A stretch of DNA of 44,688 nt from JBDIBB01 sp039812685 (lineage in GTDB: Bacteria; Acidobacteriota; Vicinamibacteria; Vicinamibacterales; JAFNAJ01). The DNA is taken from NCBI GenBank assembly GCA_039812685.1, contig JBDIBB010000019.1, positions 1 through 44,688 on the forward strand, read 5' to 3'. Made by a program: the position numbers and the translations under genes. The first letter of the stretch is position 1. The number at the start of each line of letters is the position of its first letter. The notes beneath the pieces were generated by a model. The model was not told where the DNA came from and searched no databases. It saw nothing but the letters and a program-made list of their open reading frames with translations. Positions 1 to 9,043 of this stretch are shown in pieces.

Positions 1-1
1 T

Positions 2-856
2 CTCCTGGTCGGCACCGTCGACACCCTCGAGGCGCTTTCACCCGCCACGGGCGAGAGCCTCTGGCGGGTGCCGCTGGCCGCCGCCATCGTGGCTGGCCCC
101 CTGCTCAGCGGCGACCTCGCGATCGTCGTCCTGGCCGGCGGCGAGGTGGTTGCGGTCGTCGCCGCCGATGGCGCCTCACGATGGAAGACGTCGCTGGAGG
201 GAGCACCGGCAGGAGTGGGCGCGGCCGATGGCGACGCGCTCTACCTCGCCCTGGCCGACGGGCGGATCGTCTCGCTGCGCGCGGCCGACGGGGCGCGTCG
301 CTGGGAGCAGCGCGTCGGCGGCGGGCCCACGGGCCTGACGGTGGCACAGGCACGGCTCTACGTCGGGTCGCTCGACAACTTCTTCTACGCGCTCGATGCC
401 TCCACGGGCCGCATCCGCTGGCGGTGGAGGACGGGTGGCGACATCACGGGCGCCGCGGTCACCGACGCCAGCCGCGTGTACTTCTCCTCGCTCGACAACC
501 TGTTGCGCGCGCTGGATCGCAATACGGGGGTTCAGCGGTGGAAGCGGCCGCTGGCGGCGCGCCCGGTGGTCGGCCCGCTGCTGGTGGGATCGACGCTCGT
601 GCTGGCGGGGCTTTCGCCGGAACTTCAGGCGGCCTGGACCGACTCCGGCAAGCCCGCCGGACGGTATGGACTCGATGCGGATCCCGGCACCGGACCGCTG
701 ATGGTGCCGGGATGGTGGGTTGGCGAGGATCTGCTGTGCGTGGCGACCGCCGAGGGCTCCCTCGTCCTGCTCGGACGGCGCCTGTCGCCGTCGGTCGCGG
801 TGCCGGTGGCTCTGCCCGGGGTGCCGGTGCCGGTTACCGTGACACCGCCGCAGTAG
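2..856 (+). CDS. PQQ-binding-like beta-propeller repeat protein (5' end outside window)
   Basis: The reading frame is open from the first bases, so the N-terminus lies upstream; 284 residues are visible before TAG. The visible part is a series of propeller blades of about 40 residues, each with the pattern 'ALDxxTGxxxWRW' or 'LRAADGARRWE', typical of PQQ-like/BamB-type WD-like repeats. At least five blades can be counted, including 'YALDASTGRIRWRWRTGG' and 'LLRALDRNTGVQRWKR'. Such domains act as extracytoplasmic binding or assembly scaffolds, or as the cofactor domain of quinoproteins. No dehydrogenase residues can be judged from this fragment, so the role stays open. Its 3' end overlaps the convergent aminotransferase by 23 bp (834-856). 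Confidence 0.8.
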   Translation, partial: LLVGTVDTLEALSPATGESLWRVPLAAAIVAGPLLSGDLAIVVLAGGEVVAVVAADGASRWKTSLEGAPAGVGAADGDALYLALADGRIVSLRAADGARRWEQRVGGGPTGLTVAQARLYVGSLDNFFYALDASTGRIRWRWRTGGDITGAAVTDASRVYFSSLDNLLRALDRNTGVQRWKRPLAARPVVGPLLVGSTLVLAGLSPELQAAWTDSGKPAGRYGLDADPGTGPLMVPGWWVGEDLLCVATAEGSLVLLGRRLSPSVAVPVALPGVPVPVTVTPPQ

Positions 857-2075
857 TCCCCTCGAGTTCCTCGGCCACGACAGAGGCCAGGCGCGCGACG
901 CCCTCGCGGATTCGCTCCGCTGAGGCCAGGGAGAACGCGAGCCGGAGCGTGTTCGTGCCGGTGTCGTCCACGAAGAACGCCCCGCCGGCGACGTAGATCA
1001 CGCCGCGGGCCATCGCCTTCGACAGCAGCGTGCCGGTGTGCACCGCCTCCGGCAGCGTCGCCCACAGGAAGAAGCCGCCGCGCGGCCTCACCCACGACAC
1101 CCGCGACCCGAGCGCCGCTCCGAGGGCGTCCTCCATGGTCGTCCGGCTCTGCTGGTAGTAGGCGCGCAGCTTCGGCGTCTGGCTGGCCAGCACGCCGCGA
1201 CGCACGGCCTCGATCACGACGTGCTGCGTGAAGTCGCTCGTACAGAGATCGAGGCACTGCTTCGCCGTCTCGAACCTGGCGGCCAGCGCGGGCGGCGCCG
1301 CCATCCAGGCCACGCGGAAGGCCGGCGCGAGCGTCTTCGAGAAGCTGCTCAAGTACACTACGCGCCCTTGCTCATCGTCGGCCTTGATCGGCCGGGTGTC
1401 GGCCGGCCCGGCCGCGTCCTCGAAGTAGAGATCGCCGTAAGGGTCGTCCTCGACGATGAGCACATCGTGCCGTGACGCCCACGCCAGCAGCGCCCGCCGC
1501 TTCTCGAGCGAGAGCAACAGCCCCGTCGGGTTCTGGAAGTTGGGAACCACGTACAGGAACTTCACCCGGCGGCCCTCGGCCCTCACGGCGGCCAGCTTGC
1601 GATCCAGGTCGCCGAGGTCGATGCCGTCGGCTTCCTGCCGGACGCCGACGAGGCTGGCCTGCACGTTGCGGAAGGCCGTGATGGCGCCGGTGTAGCTCGG
1701 CAACTCCACCAGCGCGACGTCGCCGGGATCGAGGAACACGCGGGCGACGAGATCCAGGCCCTGCTGCGATCCGGTGGTCACCATCAGTTCGTCGGCGGCT
1801 GTTTCGATCCCCCGGGCGCGCATCAGATCCTGGACGACCTCGATCAGGTCGGGCAGGCCGCGTGTCGGGCCGTACTGGAGCGTGACCCGATCGCGCGCCC
1901 GCAGGATGTCGTCGGCAATCGCGCGCAACGGCTCCCACGCGAAGTTCACGGGAGCGGGATAGCCCGGCGCGAACGAGATGATGTCGGGGTTCTGCGCGGC
2001 TACCGTGCCCATCTGGCGAATGGCCGATTGCTGCATCCCCGCGCCGACGCGTGACAGAAAGGCATCGTAGGTCAT
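834..2075 (-). CDS. PLP-dependent aminotransferase, class I/II (LysN/2-aminoadipate aminotransferase-like)
   Basis: A 413-residue fold-type I aminotransferase that transfers amino groups between an amino acid and a 2-oxoacid in the cytoplasm. The Schiff-base lysine is in 'YLSSFSKTLAPAFRVAW'. Other family motifs are 'NFQNPTG' and 'VEDDPYGDLYF', and the N-terminal 'ISFAPGYP' resembles the LysN/ARO8/KAT II group. It lacks the winged-helix DNA-binding domain of MocR regulators, so it is an enzyme. The start ATG at 2075 has a GGAGGCG ribosome site about 5 nt upstream and overlaps the TGA of the preceding membrane protein (ATGA), indicating translational coupling. Substrate is not determined; 2-aminoadipate, kynurenine and branched-chain or aromatic amino acids are all handled by relatives. 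Confidence 0.85.
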   Translation of the reverse strand: MTYDAFLSRVGAGMQQSAIRQMGTVAAQNPDIISFAPGYPAPVNFAWEPLRAIADDILRARDRVTLQYGPTRGLPDLIEVVQDLMRARGIETAADELMVTTGSQQGLDLVARVFLDPGDVALVELPSYTGAITAFRNVQASLVGVRQEADGIDLGDLDRKLAAVRAEGRRVKFLYVVPNFQNPTGLLLSLEKRRALLAWASRHDVLIVEDDPYGDLYFEDAAGPADTRPIKADDEQGRVVYLSSFSKTLAPAFRVAWMAAPPALAARFETAKQCLDLCTSDFTQHVVIEAVRRGVLASQTPKLRAYYQQSRTTMEDALGAALGSRVSWVRPRGGFFLWATLPEAVHTGTLLSKAMARGVIYVAGGAFFVDDTGTNTLRLAFSLASAERIREGVARLASVVAEELEGTTAAVSR

Positions 2076-3073
2076 GATCGCGCCTCCGTGAATGTCGTGC
2101 CCGCACCGATGGCGGACGGTGCGGTCCTGTAGAGCGCCAGGTAGGCGCCCAGTGCGGTGAGCCCGAGGTACTGGAACACGAGTCCGCGCACCAGCCATGC
2201 GATGGCCTGCAGGGGGAACGCGGCGAACCCGATCAGCGGAACGAAGGAGACGAGACCGAGCCCGGCGGTGGCGATCAGCGATGCGCCGGTGGCGACCACG
2301 ACCAGCGCGAACAGCAAGAGGAACACGATGCCGACATCGCGCCCGCGCTGTTCCAGGAAGGCCGCGACGAGGCGCACCGCCACACGTACGCTGCAGTCTT
2401 CGACGGTCACGGCCATCTGCAGCAGCAGGTAGAGCAGGTTCACGACGGTGATCCACAATACGAGCATCACCGAGCAGATGGCGGCCACCACGGTCCAGCC
2501 CATGGCAAACCCGGCGCCCTCGACGACGCGGTACCCGCCGAACACGACGGCGAGATAGAGCCCGCCCGAGAGCAGGTAGACGCCGAACAACGCCGCGCCC
2601 AGGCGCAGGTACCGGCGGAAGGATCGCCGGCATCCGGCGAGGAAGGCCTCGACGCTGTAACCCGACGCGCGCGCGAACACGGGAACGCGCAGCGGGAGGT
2701 TCTCGATCCCACCGGCGTTGCGCTCGCCAGCCGCCAGCACCGACACCGTGCCGCCCTTCACGAGGAATCCCAGCACGCCCCCTCCGGCGAGCGCGATGGC
2801 CAGCGCCACGACGAACGAGACGAAGGCGAGCGGCTGCTCGACGAGCGTCGTGCCGACCGCGGTGACGATGTCGCGCGCGTCGCCGCCGACCAGTTCACCG
2901 ATGTCACGCCCGAGGGTCATCGCCGCCAGCAGCACACCGGCGGCCACAGGCACGCCGAGCAGCAGTTTCACCGTCGATTCGGAGACGAACTGGATGAGGA
3001 CCACCGGCCAGTTCGCGGCGGTGACCAGCGCACCGCGTTTCAAGGTTGCCTTGAGGGTGACGAAATCGCTCAT
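2072..3073 (-). CDS. polytopic membrane protein of unknown function
   Basis: A 333-residue protein with no family I recognise. It has about six or seven hydrophobic segments: one near residues 20-55, one around 80-105, one around 155-180, a long pair around 185-220, and a cluster across 250-320. There is no signal peptide and no evident catalytic motif. The arrangement resembles general 'membrane domain of glycerophosphoryl diester phosphodiesterase' or DUF4013-like proteins, but I cannot assign it. It is the first gene of a two-gene unit with the aminotransferase (ATGA overlap) and is divergent from the histidine kinase, so the gap up to about 3250 should hold two back-to-back promoters. Confidence 0.7.
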   Translation of the reverse strand: MSDFVTLKATLKRGALVTAANWPVVLIQFVSESTVKLLLGVPVAAGVLLAAMTLGRDIGELVGGDARDIVTAVGTTLVEQPLAFVSFVVALAIALAGGGVLGFLVKGGTVSVLAAGERNAGGIENLPLRVPVFARASGYSVEAFLAGCRRSFRRYLRLGAALFGVYLLSGGLYLAVVFGGYRVVEGAGFAMGWTVVAAICSVMLVLWITVVNLLYLLLQMAVTVEDCSVRVAVRLVAAFLEQRGRDVGIVFLLLFALVVVATGASLIATAGLGLVSFVPLIGFAAFPLQAIAWLVRGLVFQYLGLTALGAYLALYRTAPSAIGAGTTFTEARS

Positions 3074-3253
3074 GGCCGGGAGGCCGGGATGCGGGGGGCC
3101 GTCGTGGCGAGGTGCCCCGGGCCGTCCGATGCGCCGGTTCTCGCGGCCGTTGCCCGCGCGACCACCGGCCGGAGTGGCCAGAGTATATCACCCGCCCCGA
3201 AGTCTCCCGGGCGGGCGCGATACACTGGGCGGGCCTCGATCGGCGCTGATTCC

Positions 3254-6200
3254 GTGTCCGTGATTCCCCTTCTCCTTGCGCGACTCCCACGGGAAGCGCC
3301 CGTCTGGGCGCGTGCGGGCTTCGGCATCGCCCTGGTGCTGCTGGTGCTCGGCGGCGGCTTCCTCGTCGAGCGATGGCGCTTCGGCCGCACCGACGCGGAC
3401 GCCCTGGCCCTGCTCGAACGCAACGTCCGGCGTGAGGTGGCCGGACGGGCGGCGCGCCTGCGCACCCTCGCGCGCCTCATCGCCGACAACACGCAGATCG
3501 TCGCGACCCTCGCGCAGCCGGGTCTGCCGGGTGACGAGGCCTTCGCCGTCATCGACCGGCTGGCCGGGCCCGGCGCGCCCACCGACCTGTCGGTAACCGT
3601 CAACGGCCCGGACGGGCAGGTGGTGGCCTGGCGGGGCCGGCCGGCATCGCTGCCCCCGCAACGGCTCAACGGGCCCGCCACCGTTTTCATCGCACCGGGG
3701 CCCACGGGGCTGCGGTTGGTCCACGTGGAGCCGGTCACCCAGGCGAAGACCGGCCGTCGGCTCGGCGCGGTCTCGGCCGAACAGGTGATCGGCGCCTTTC
3801 CCGGGGGAGCCGGGACGGCAGGCGATGCCCTGCTGGAGGCCTCCCCGGTGTCCGTCTCGGTGTACCTGCGGGCCGTGCCCGTGACTCCACCCTCTGGCCT
3901 GGCGACGTTCGGCGTGGCCGCGGCCGGCGGCGAACCGCTGTTCACGGCCGCCGTGCCACTCGGCGACCTCGGGCTGGCACGCGAGGCGTTGCGCGCCGAG
4001 GTCTCGGGAGTCGTCGCCTTGTGTTTCGCGCTCACACTGGCGGCGCTGGCCGTCGGCTTCACCGGCCACGGTGCGCCAGGCGGCTATCGCAGCCCGCTGG
4101 CCGCCGCCGGGCTCATCGTCGCCGCGCGCGCGGTGCTGTGGGCTGGGCTGCCGTCATCGTGGCGAGAAGGCGTCTCGACGACGATGCCGCCGGCGCAGTC
4201 TGCCGGGGGCTCGGACCTCGACCTGCTGCTGACGGCACTCATGGCGCTCGGGCTGGTTGCCGTCGCCTTCGACGTCGCCGAACGCTGGCGCCTGGCGCGT
4301 CGCGCGCGACGGCGGACGGTGATCACGGCCGTCGACTTCTTCACCTACGCAGGCACCCAGGCAGTCGCGTCCCTCCTGGCGTGCTGGCTGGTACTGGGCT
4401 TCGAATGGGTGCTGCGCACCCGTGTGCTCGCCCCCGGCTACTTCGGCCTGGACCTCATCTTCCTGCCGTTGGATCTCTCCCGGGCCATGCGGTTCACGGG
4501 GCTCGTGCTGTCGCACGTGGCGGTGTGCTGGACCGCGGTGATCCTCCTCCGGGTTGCGCTCGCGCCCTGGCGACCAGGCGCATCCTCGAAGGCGTTTGCG
4601 CTCCTCACCCTCTCGATCTGGCTGGCCGCGGCCTCGATTCTGCTGGCCACCGTTCCGGGCACCAGCGAGGTGTCGCGAGTGGCGGTGTTGCTGGTGGTGG
4701 GGTTGGCCGGCGCCGGTGCGTGGCGGTGGCGGCACGGCCTCGCGTGGTTCCACCACGGGTCGCAGGGACGGAGGCTGGCGGCCCTCTGCGCGGCGGTGGT
4801 CGTGCCGACGCTGGCGCTGCAGCCGAGTCTGGCCTTCGTCATCGAGCGGGCGCGCGAAGACACCGTCTCCACCCGGTTCGTGGCGCAGGTGATGCATCAT
4901 CCGGCCGAACTCCAGGCGACGCTGGCCGAGTCGCTCCGGCAGATCGATGCGATGCCGGCGCTCGCCGAGCTCGTCTCGACGCTGCCTTCCACTGCCGGCA
5001 TCATCGGGACCGAGGCGGCGTTCTCCGTGTGGCAGCAGACCGCGCTCGCCCGGCGCAGGCTCACGTCGGCCATCGAGCTCTATGGATTCGACGGCCGGCT
5101 GGTCAGCCGCTTCGCCCTGAACTTCCCCGAGTACGCCTCACTCAACCAGCACTGGCAGAACGACGCCTGCGAGTGGGGCGAGGTGTTCGGCGAGGCCGCG
5201 CCCTTCGGGGCGGAGGAACGCCGCATGCTCCACGCCGAACGCGCGGTGTGCGACGCCGCCAACCGCCCCCGCGGCGCCATTGTCGTCCACGTGATGCTCG
5301 ACTACGGGGCGCTGCCCTTCCTGTCGACGCAGAGCCCCTACTTCGCCCTCTTCCGGCCGGCACAGCTCCCGGCAGCGCCGGCCGAGGAGCTGCCAGGCAC
5401 CGACGTCTCGCTGACGGTCTACGGATGGGGACGCACGCCGATCTACACGTCGACCGCGCGGGCCTGGGCGATTCCCCAGGAGGTGTTCGAGCGGATCTAC
5501 CGGTCGCGCGAGCCGTTCTGGGCGCGCATCGACGCCGCGGGGCGCCGCGAGCGCGTGTTCTTCGCCAACGATCGCTATGGCATCTACGCCGTCGGCTTCC
5601 CCGAGATCACGTGGTTCGGGTTCTGCGTGCGGCTGGCCGAGCTCGCGGCGTTCGGCGCGCTGACCTTCGTCGTCCTGTACCTGCTGGCGTCGCTGGTCTG
5701 GCGGATCGTGTGGCCCCGGCCGGGGCCCGTCGTCTACCTCGCGCGGGAGATCCGCGGCAGCTTCTCGCGGAAGCTGTTCCTGGCGTTCGTGGCGGCGGCC
5801 GTCGTGCCCGTGCTGGTGCTGGCCCTGTCGATCCGCGTCTTCGTGGCCTCACGGCTGCGCGCCGAGGTGGAGGCCGAGGCGGCGCGGACCGCCGCCGTCG
5901 CGCAGCGCGTCATCCAGGAGACCCTGGCCACGCAGCGGCGCGACGAGGTGACGCCCACCGCGCTCACCGACGACGTGATGGTGTGGATCAGCCGCGTCAT
6001 CGACCAGGACGTCAACATCTTCGTCGGGACGCAGGTGGCGGCCACCAGCGAGCGCGACCTGTTCGCGTCGGGGCTGCTTCCCACGCGTGTGCCCGGCGAC
6101 GTCTACCGCGCGGTGGTCCTGCAGCGGCTGCCCTCCTACGTCACCGAGGATCGGATCGGCGGGTTGCGCTATCTGATGGCTGCCGCGCCGGTGCGAACCG

Positions 6201-7210
6201 GCGACGTGGACGCGATCCTGACCGTGCCGCTCGCACTGCGACAGCGCGAGATCGAGCGCGAGATCGACGACCTCGACCGGGGCGTGGTGCTCGGCGTCGT
6301 GGTGTTCGTCCTGGTGGGTGCGGGGGTGGGCTACTGGCTGGCGCAGCGGATCGCAGACCCGGTGGCGCGCCTCACCCGCGCATCGCAGCGCATCGCGTCG
6401 GGCGAGCTCAGCGCGCGCGTGTTCGTGCGCACCGCCGACGAACTGCAGCGTCTCGTCGAGTCCTTCAACAGCATGGCGCACGAACTCGAGCGGCAGCGGG
6501 CGCAGCTCGAACACACCAACCGGCTCGAGGCGTGGGCGGAGATGGCGCGGCAGGTCGCTCACGACATCAAGAACCCGCTGACGCCCATCCAGCTCTCGGC
6601 CGAACACCTGCAGCGGGTGCATCGCGATCGCGGCGCGCCGCTGAGCCCGGTGCTCGACCGCTGCGTTGACGTCATTCTCGGCCAGGTGCGGCTGTTGCGC
6701 CGCATCTCCTCGGAGTTCTCGAGCTTCGCCACCACGCCGACCGTGCGGCCCGAACCCACCTCGCCCGCGCCGCTGCTGCAGGAGATCGTCGAGCACTACC
6801 GGCTCGGCCTGGAGGGCCGGATCGACGTGCAGGCCGAGATCGCCGGCGATCTGCCCGTCGTGCTCGTGGATCACGTCCTGCTGGGCCGTGCCATCACCAA
6901 CGTGATCGAGAACGCGCTGCAGGCCATGCCGGCCGCAGGCACGCTGCACGTGGCGGCATCGGTCGACGCGGACCGCGAACTGGTGATCGCGATACGTGAC
7001 ACGGGCGTCGGGATGGACGCCGAGGACGCCGCACGCGCCTTCGATCCCTCGTTCTCCACCAAGGCGACGGGAACCGGCCTGGGCCTGCCGATCGCCAAGC
7101 GGAACGTCGAACTCCACGGCGGGCGGGTGTCGGTCACCAGTGCATCCGGCTCGGGCACGACGGTCACCTTCCGCTTCCCGCTCGAGCGGTTGCGCCCACC
7201 GGCGGCCTGA
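3254..7210 (+). CDS. large multi-spanning sensor histidine kinase with NtrY-like HAMP-HisKA-HATPase core
   Basis: About 1318 residues if GTG 3254 is used; GTG 3260 is an alternative, and an in-frame extension back to 3089 reads as unlikely low-complexity sequence. One membrane segment (about 17-39) precedes an extracytoplasmic domain, then roughly eight hydrophobic segments, a second extracytoplasmic domain (about 535-785), two more segments, a third short sensing loop and a last segment before HAMP ('RIADPVARLTRASQRI'). The H-box 'HDIKNPLTPIQLSAEH' places the phospho-accepting His near residue 1103. The ATPase domain has 'NVIENALQAMP' (N box), 'DTGVGMD' (G1), 'FDPSFSTK' (F) and 'GTGLGLPIAKR' (G2). 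The core matches NtrY, but the sensor is far larger. No response regulator lies nearby, so it is an orphan kinase here. Confidence 0.85.
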   Translation: MSVIPLLLARLPREAPVWARAGFGIALVLLVLGGGFLVERWRFGRTDADALALLERNVRREVAGRAARLRTLARLIADNTQIVATLAQPGLPGDEAFAVIDRLAGPGAPTDLSVTVNGPDGQVVAWRGRPASLPPQRLNGPATVFIAPGPTGLRLVHVEPVTQAKTGRRLGAVSAEQVIGAFPGGAGTAGDALLEASPVSVSVYLRAVPVTPPSGLATFGVAAAGGEPLFTAAVPLGDLGLAREALRAEVSGVVALCFALTLAALAVGFTGHGAPGGYRSPLAAAGLIVAARAVLWAGLPSSWREGVSTTMPPAQSAGGSDLDLLLTALMALGLVAVAFDVAERWRLARRARRRTVITAVDFFTYAGTQAVASLLACWLVLGFEWVLRTRVLAPGYFGLDLIFLPLDLSRAMRFTGLVLSHVAVCWTAVILLRVALAPWRPGASSKAFALLTLSIWLAAASILLATVPGTSEVSRVAVLLVVGLAGAGAWRWRHGLAWFHHGSQGRRLAALCAAVVVPTLALQPSLAFVIERAREDTVSTRFVAQVMHHPAELQATLAESLRQIDAMPALAELVSTLPSTAGIIGTEAAFSVWQQTALARRRLTSAIELYGFDGRLVSRFALNFPEYASLNQHWQNDACEWGEVFGEAAPFGAEERRMLHAERAVCDAANRPRGAIVVHVMLDYGALPFLSTQSPYFALFRPAQLPAAPAEELPGTDVSLTVYGWGRTPIYTSTARAWAIPQEVFERIYRSREPFWARIDAAGRRERVFFANDRYGIYAVGFPEITWFGFCVRLAELAAFGALTFVVLYLLASLVWRIVWPRPGPVVYLAREIRGSFSRKLFLAFVAAAVVPVLVLALSIRVFVASRLRAEVEAEAARTAAVAQRVIQETLATQRRDEVTPTALTDDVMVWISRVIDQDVNIFVGTQVAATSERDLFASGLLPTRVPGDVYRAVVLQRLPSYVTEDRIGGLRYLMAAAPVRTGDVDAILTVPLALRQREIEREIDDLDRGVVLGVVVFVLVGAGVGYWLAQRIADPVARLTRASQRIASGELSARVFVRTADELQRLVESFNSMAHELERQRAQLEHTNRLEAWAEMARQVAHDIKNPLTPIQLSAEHLQRVHRDRGAPLSPVLDRCVDVILGQVRLLRRISSEFSSFATTPTVRPEPTSPAPLLQEIVEHYRLGLEGRIDVQAEIAGDLPVVLVDHVLLGRAITNVIENALQAMPAAGTLHVAASVDADRELVIAIRDTGVGMDAEDAARAFDPSFSTKATGTGLGLPIAKRNVELHGGRVSVTSASGSGTTVTFRFPLERLRPPAA

Positions 7211-7223
7211 GCCGGTGGCGTCC

Positions 7224-8015
7224 TCAGCGGGGGCGCGAATCGGCCGCCGGCGGAACGCTGTCGGCCGTCTCGACCGGTCCGTGGCGACGCAGTCTCGTCC
7301 AGGCGAGGCCGATGAAGCCCGACAGCAGGTAGGTGTAAGCGATGACCGCCAGCGAGATCTGGGGGTGCGTGGTGATCGCGGCAATCACCAGGGCCATCAG
7401 GATGAGATTGCGGTACGACTTGCGTGACCGCAGGTCGATGGTCTTGAAGCTGCGATACTTGATGGTGGACACCATCAGCAGCGCCGGCACCAGGACCATC
7501 GGCAGGGCGAGCACGGCCAGCCAGCCCTGGAGACCGTACGGGTAGGCGAACACCGTCGCGGCCGGTATCGCCGCGGCGGCCGGACTCGGCATGCCGACGA
7601 AGTAGCGTCGATCGCCAGGCGTGCCCGCCTGGATGTTGAACCGCGCCAGGCGGATGGCGGCCGCCGACACGAAGACGAAGCCTGCGGCCCACCCGAGTTT
7701 GTCGAACGGCACCAGCCCCCACCTGAAGGCCAGCACCGCGGGCGCGACGCCGAACGAGATGACGTCGGCCAGCGAATCGAACTGCACGCCGAACTCGCTG
7801 GTGGCGCCCGTCAGCCGCGCGATGCGGCCGTCGAGCATGTCGAGCACGACCGCCAGGCCGATCAGCGGCGCGGCGGTGGCGAACTCCCCGCGCATCGTGT
7901 AGACGATGCAGCAGTAGCCGCAGAACATGTTCGCCATCGTGAACAGGCTGGGCAGCAGGTAGACGCCGCGCCTGAGGCCGCGGCGTGTCCGGGCGGGCGC
8001 CGGCGCGCCGCTCAT
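7224..8015 (-). CDS. pssA: CDP-diacylglycerol--serine O-phosphatidyltransferase
   Basis: A 263-residue membrane enzyme that joins CDP-diacylglycerol and L-serine to give phosphatidylserine and CMP. The CDP-alcohol phosphotransferase signature D-G-x2-A-R-x8-G-x3-D-x3-D is seen as 'DGRIARLTGATSEFGVQFD' followed by 'SLAD'. Several hydrophobic helices follow ('FAYPYGLQGWLAVLALPMV' and two C-terminal segments). Its ATG at 8015 overlaps the TGA of psd (ATGA), so the two consecutive steps of phosphatidylethanolamine synthesis are translationally coupled. The gene ends 13 bp from the convergent histidine kinase. Confidence 0.95.
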   Translation of the reverse strand: MSGAPAPARTRRGLRRGVYLLPSLFTMANMFCGYCCIVYTMRGEFATAAPLIGLAVVLDMLDGRIARLTGATSEFGVQFDSLADVISFGVAPAVLAFRWGLVPFDKLGWAAGFVFVSAAAIRLARFNIQAGTPGDRRYFVGMPSPAAAAIPAATVFAYPYGLQGWLAVLALPMVLVPALLMVSTIKYRSFKTIDLRSRKSYRNLILMALVIAAITTHPQISLAVIAYTYLLSGFIGLAWTRLRRHGPVETADSVPPAADSRPR

Positions 8016-8650
8016 CGGGCAGGCCCCGTGAAGCGGGCCAGCACGGTCTCGGCGGCGCGAACGCGATCGCCGACGCGGGCGAGCAGCTCGGCAGATGGCG
8101 GCACGAACACGTCCATGCGTGAGCCGAACTTCATCACGCCCAGCCGATCCCCGGCGCGGACGTCGGTGCCGGCCGTGGCGCGGCACACCACGCGCCGCGC
8201 GAGCACGCCCACGATCTGGCGCGCCACCACCATCCGATCGCCCTGGGTGATCCAGATCTCGCTGCGCTCGTTCTCGGCGGCCGATGCGGCATCGTAGGCC
8301 GGCAGGAAGCGGCCCGGGCGGTACTCGACGCGCTCCACCCGTCCGGTGAACGGGAAGCGGTTCACGTGCACGTCGAGCGGCGACAGGAAGATGCTGACCT
8401 GCTGCCACTCACCCGGCGGCGCGACGCCGGGCTCGGCGGGCCCCGCGACGATCACGCGCCCGTCGGCCGGCGCGAGGACCAGGTGATCGCCGGCCAGCGG
8501 CACGCGATCCGGATCGCGGAAGAAGAACAGCATGAAGCCGGCGGTTGCCGCGAGGGGAACCGCCCACTTCGGCCGCCTGGCCAGCACGGCCGCGGCTGCC
8601 GGTGCGAGGGCCCCGGCGATGAAGGGCAAACCAGCGGGATCGATGCGCAT
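8012..8650 (-). CDS. psd: phosphatidylserine decarboxylase proenzyme (short, archaeal/Gram-positive-like type)
   Basis: Converts phosphatidylserine to phosphatidylethanolamine using a pyruvoyl group made by self-cleavage. It is 212 residues from ATG 8650; a GTG at 8686 would add 12 residues ('MPFQDHPPFLRP') with no clear ribosome site. I prefer 8650 because relatives begin at 'MRIDPAGLPFI'. The cleavage motif is 'MKFGSRMDVFVP', where the Ser of Gly-Ser becomes pyruvoyl. Other family motifs are 'FFFRDPDR', 'APADGRV', and 'IFLSPLDVHVNR' with its active-site His. The length fits the small Psd class with one N-terminal membrane hairpin. It is upstream of and overlaps pssA. Confidence 0.93.
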   Translation of the reverse strand: MRIDPAGLPFIAGALAPAAAAVLARRPKWAVPLAATAGFMLFFFRDPDRVPLAGDHLVLAPADGRVIVAGPAEPGVAPPGEWQQVSIFLSPLDVHVNRFPFTGRVERVEYRPGRFLPAYDAASAAENERSEIWITQGDRMVVARQIVGVLARRVVCRATAGTDVRAGDRLGVMKFGSRMDVFVPPSAELLARVGDRVRAAETVLARFTGPAR

Positions 8651-8744
8651 GGGACGAAGGAAAGGAGGATGGTCCTGAAATGGCACGAGCGGACTCGCCG
8701 CCCGGGCGGGCCCGCTCGTCGCCTTGCCCGCGATGGCGTCCGGC

Positions 8745-8984
8745 CTACGAGGATGCGCCGGCGTGTTCGCGATGCCGGCGCATGATGTCCTCCATGCGAT
8801 CCTTGAGCTGCAGCTTCCGCTTCTTGATGTTGACTTCCTCGATCTGTTCCTGGTCGGTCAAGTACGGCTTGGAGGACAACTGGAGGAGAAGTTCTTCGAG
8901 TTCGAGGTGCTGGTTGAACAACCCCCGGAATTCCTGATCGCTCTGGAGAAGGTAGTCCTTGAGGCCCTGCGAATGGGTGGGCAT
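8745..8984 (-). CDS. DUF465/YdcH-family small coiled-coil protein
   Basis: A 79-residue soluble helical protein. The segment 'QGLKDYLLQSDQEFRGLFNQHLELEELL' followed by 'DQEQIEEVNIKKRKLQLKDRMEDIM' is the DUF465 (YdcH) pattern: two charged helices forming a hairpin, with the typical 'KKxKLxLKDxM' end. The start ATG at 8984 is backed by an AGGAGG-like ribosome site 6 nt upstream; an upstream in-frame start at 9047 has no such support. Function of the family is unknown. It follows rimI on the same strand. Confidence 0.85.
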   Translation of the reverse strand: MPTHSQGLKDYLLQSDQEFRGLFNQHLELEELLLQLSSKPYLTDQEQIEEVNIKKRKLQLKDRMEDIMRRHREHAGASS

Positions 8985-9043
8985 GGCAGCCTCCTGGCGA
9001 AGGGTCGTGGTGGGACCCGGGCCCCACCCTTGCGGGCACTGTA

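Noticed and set aside
3089..3253. N-terminal extension of the histidine kinase to 3089
   Set aside because: The added residues are low-complexity and cover the divergent promoter gap; GTG 3254 leads directly into the first membrane helix.
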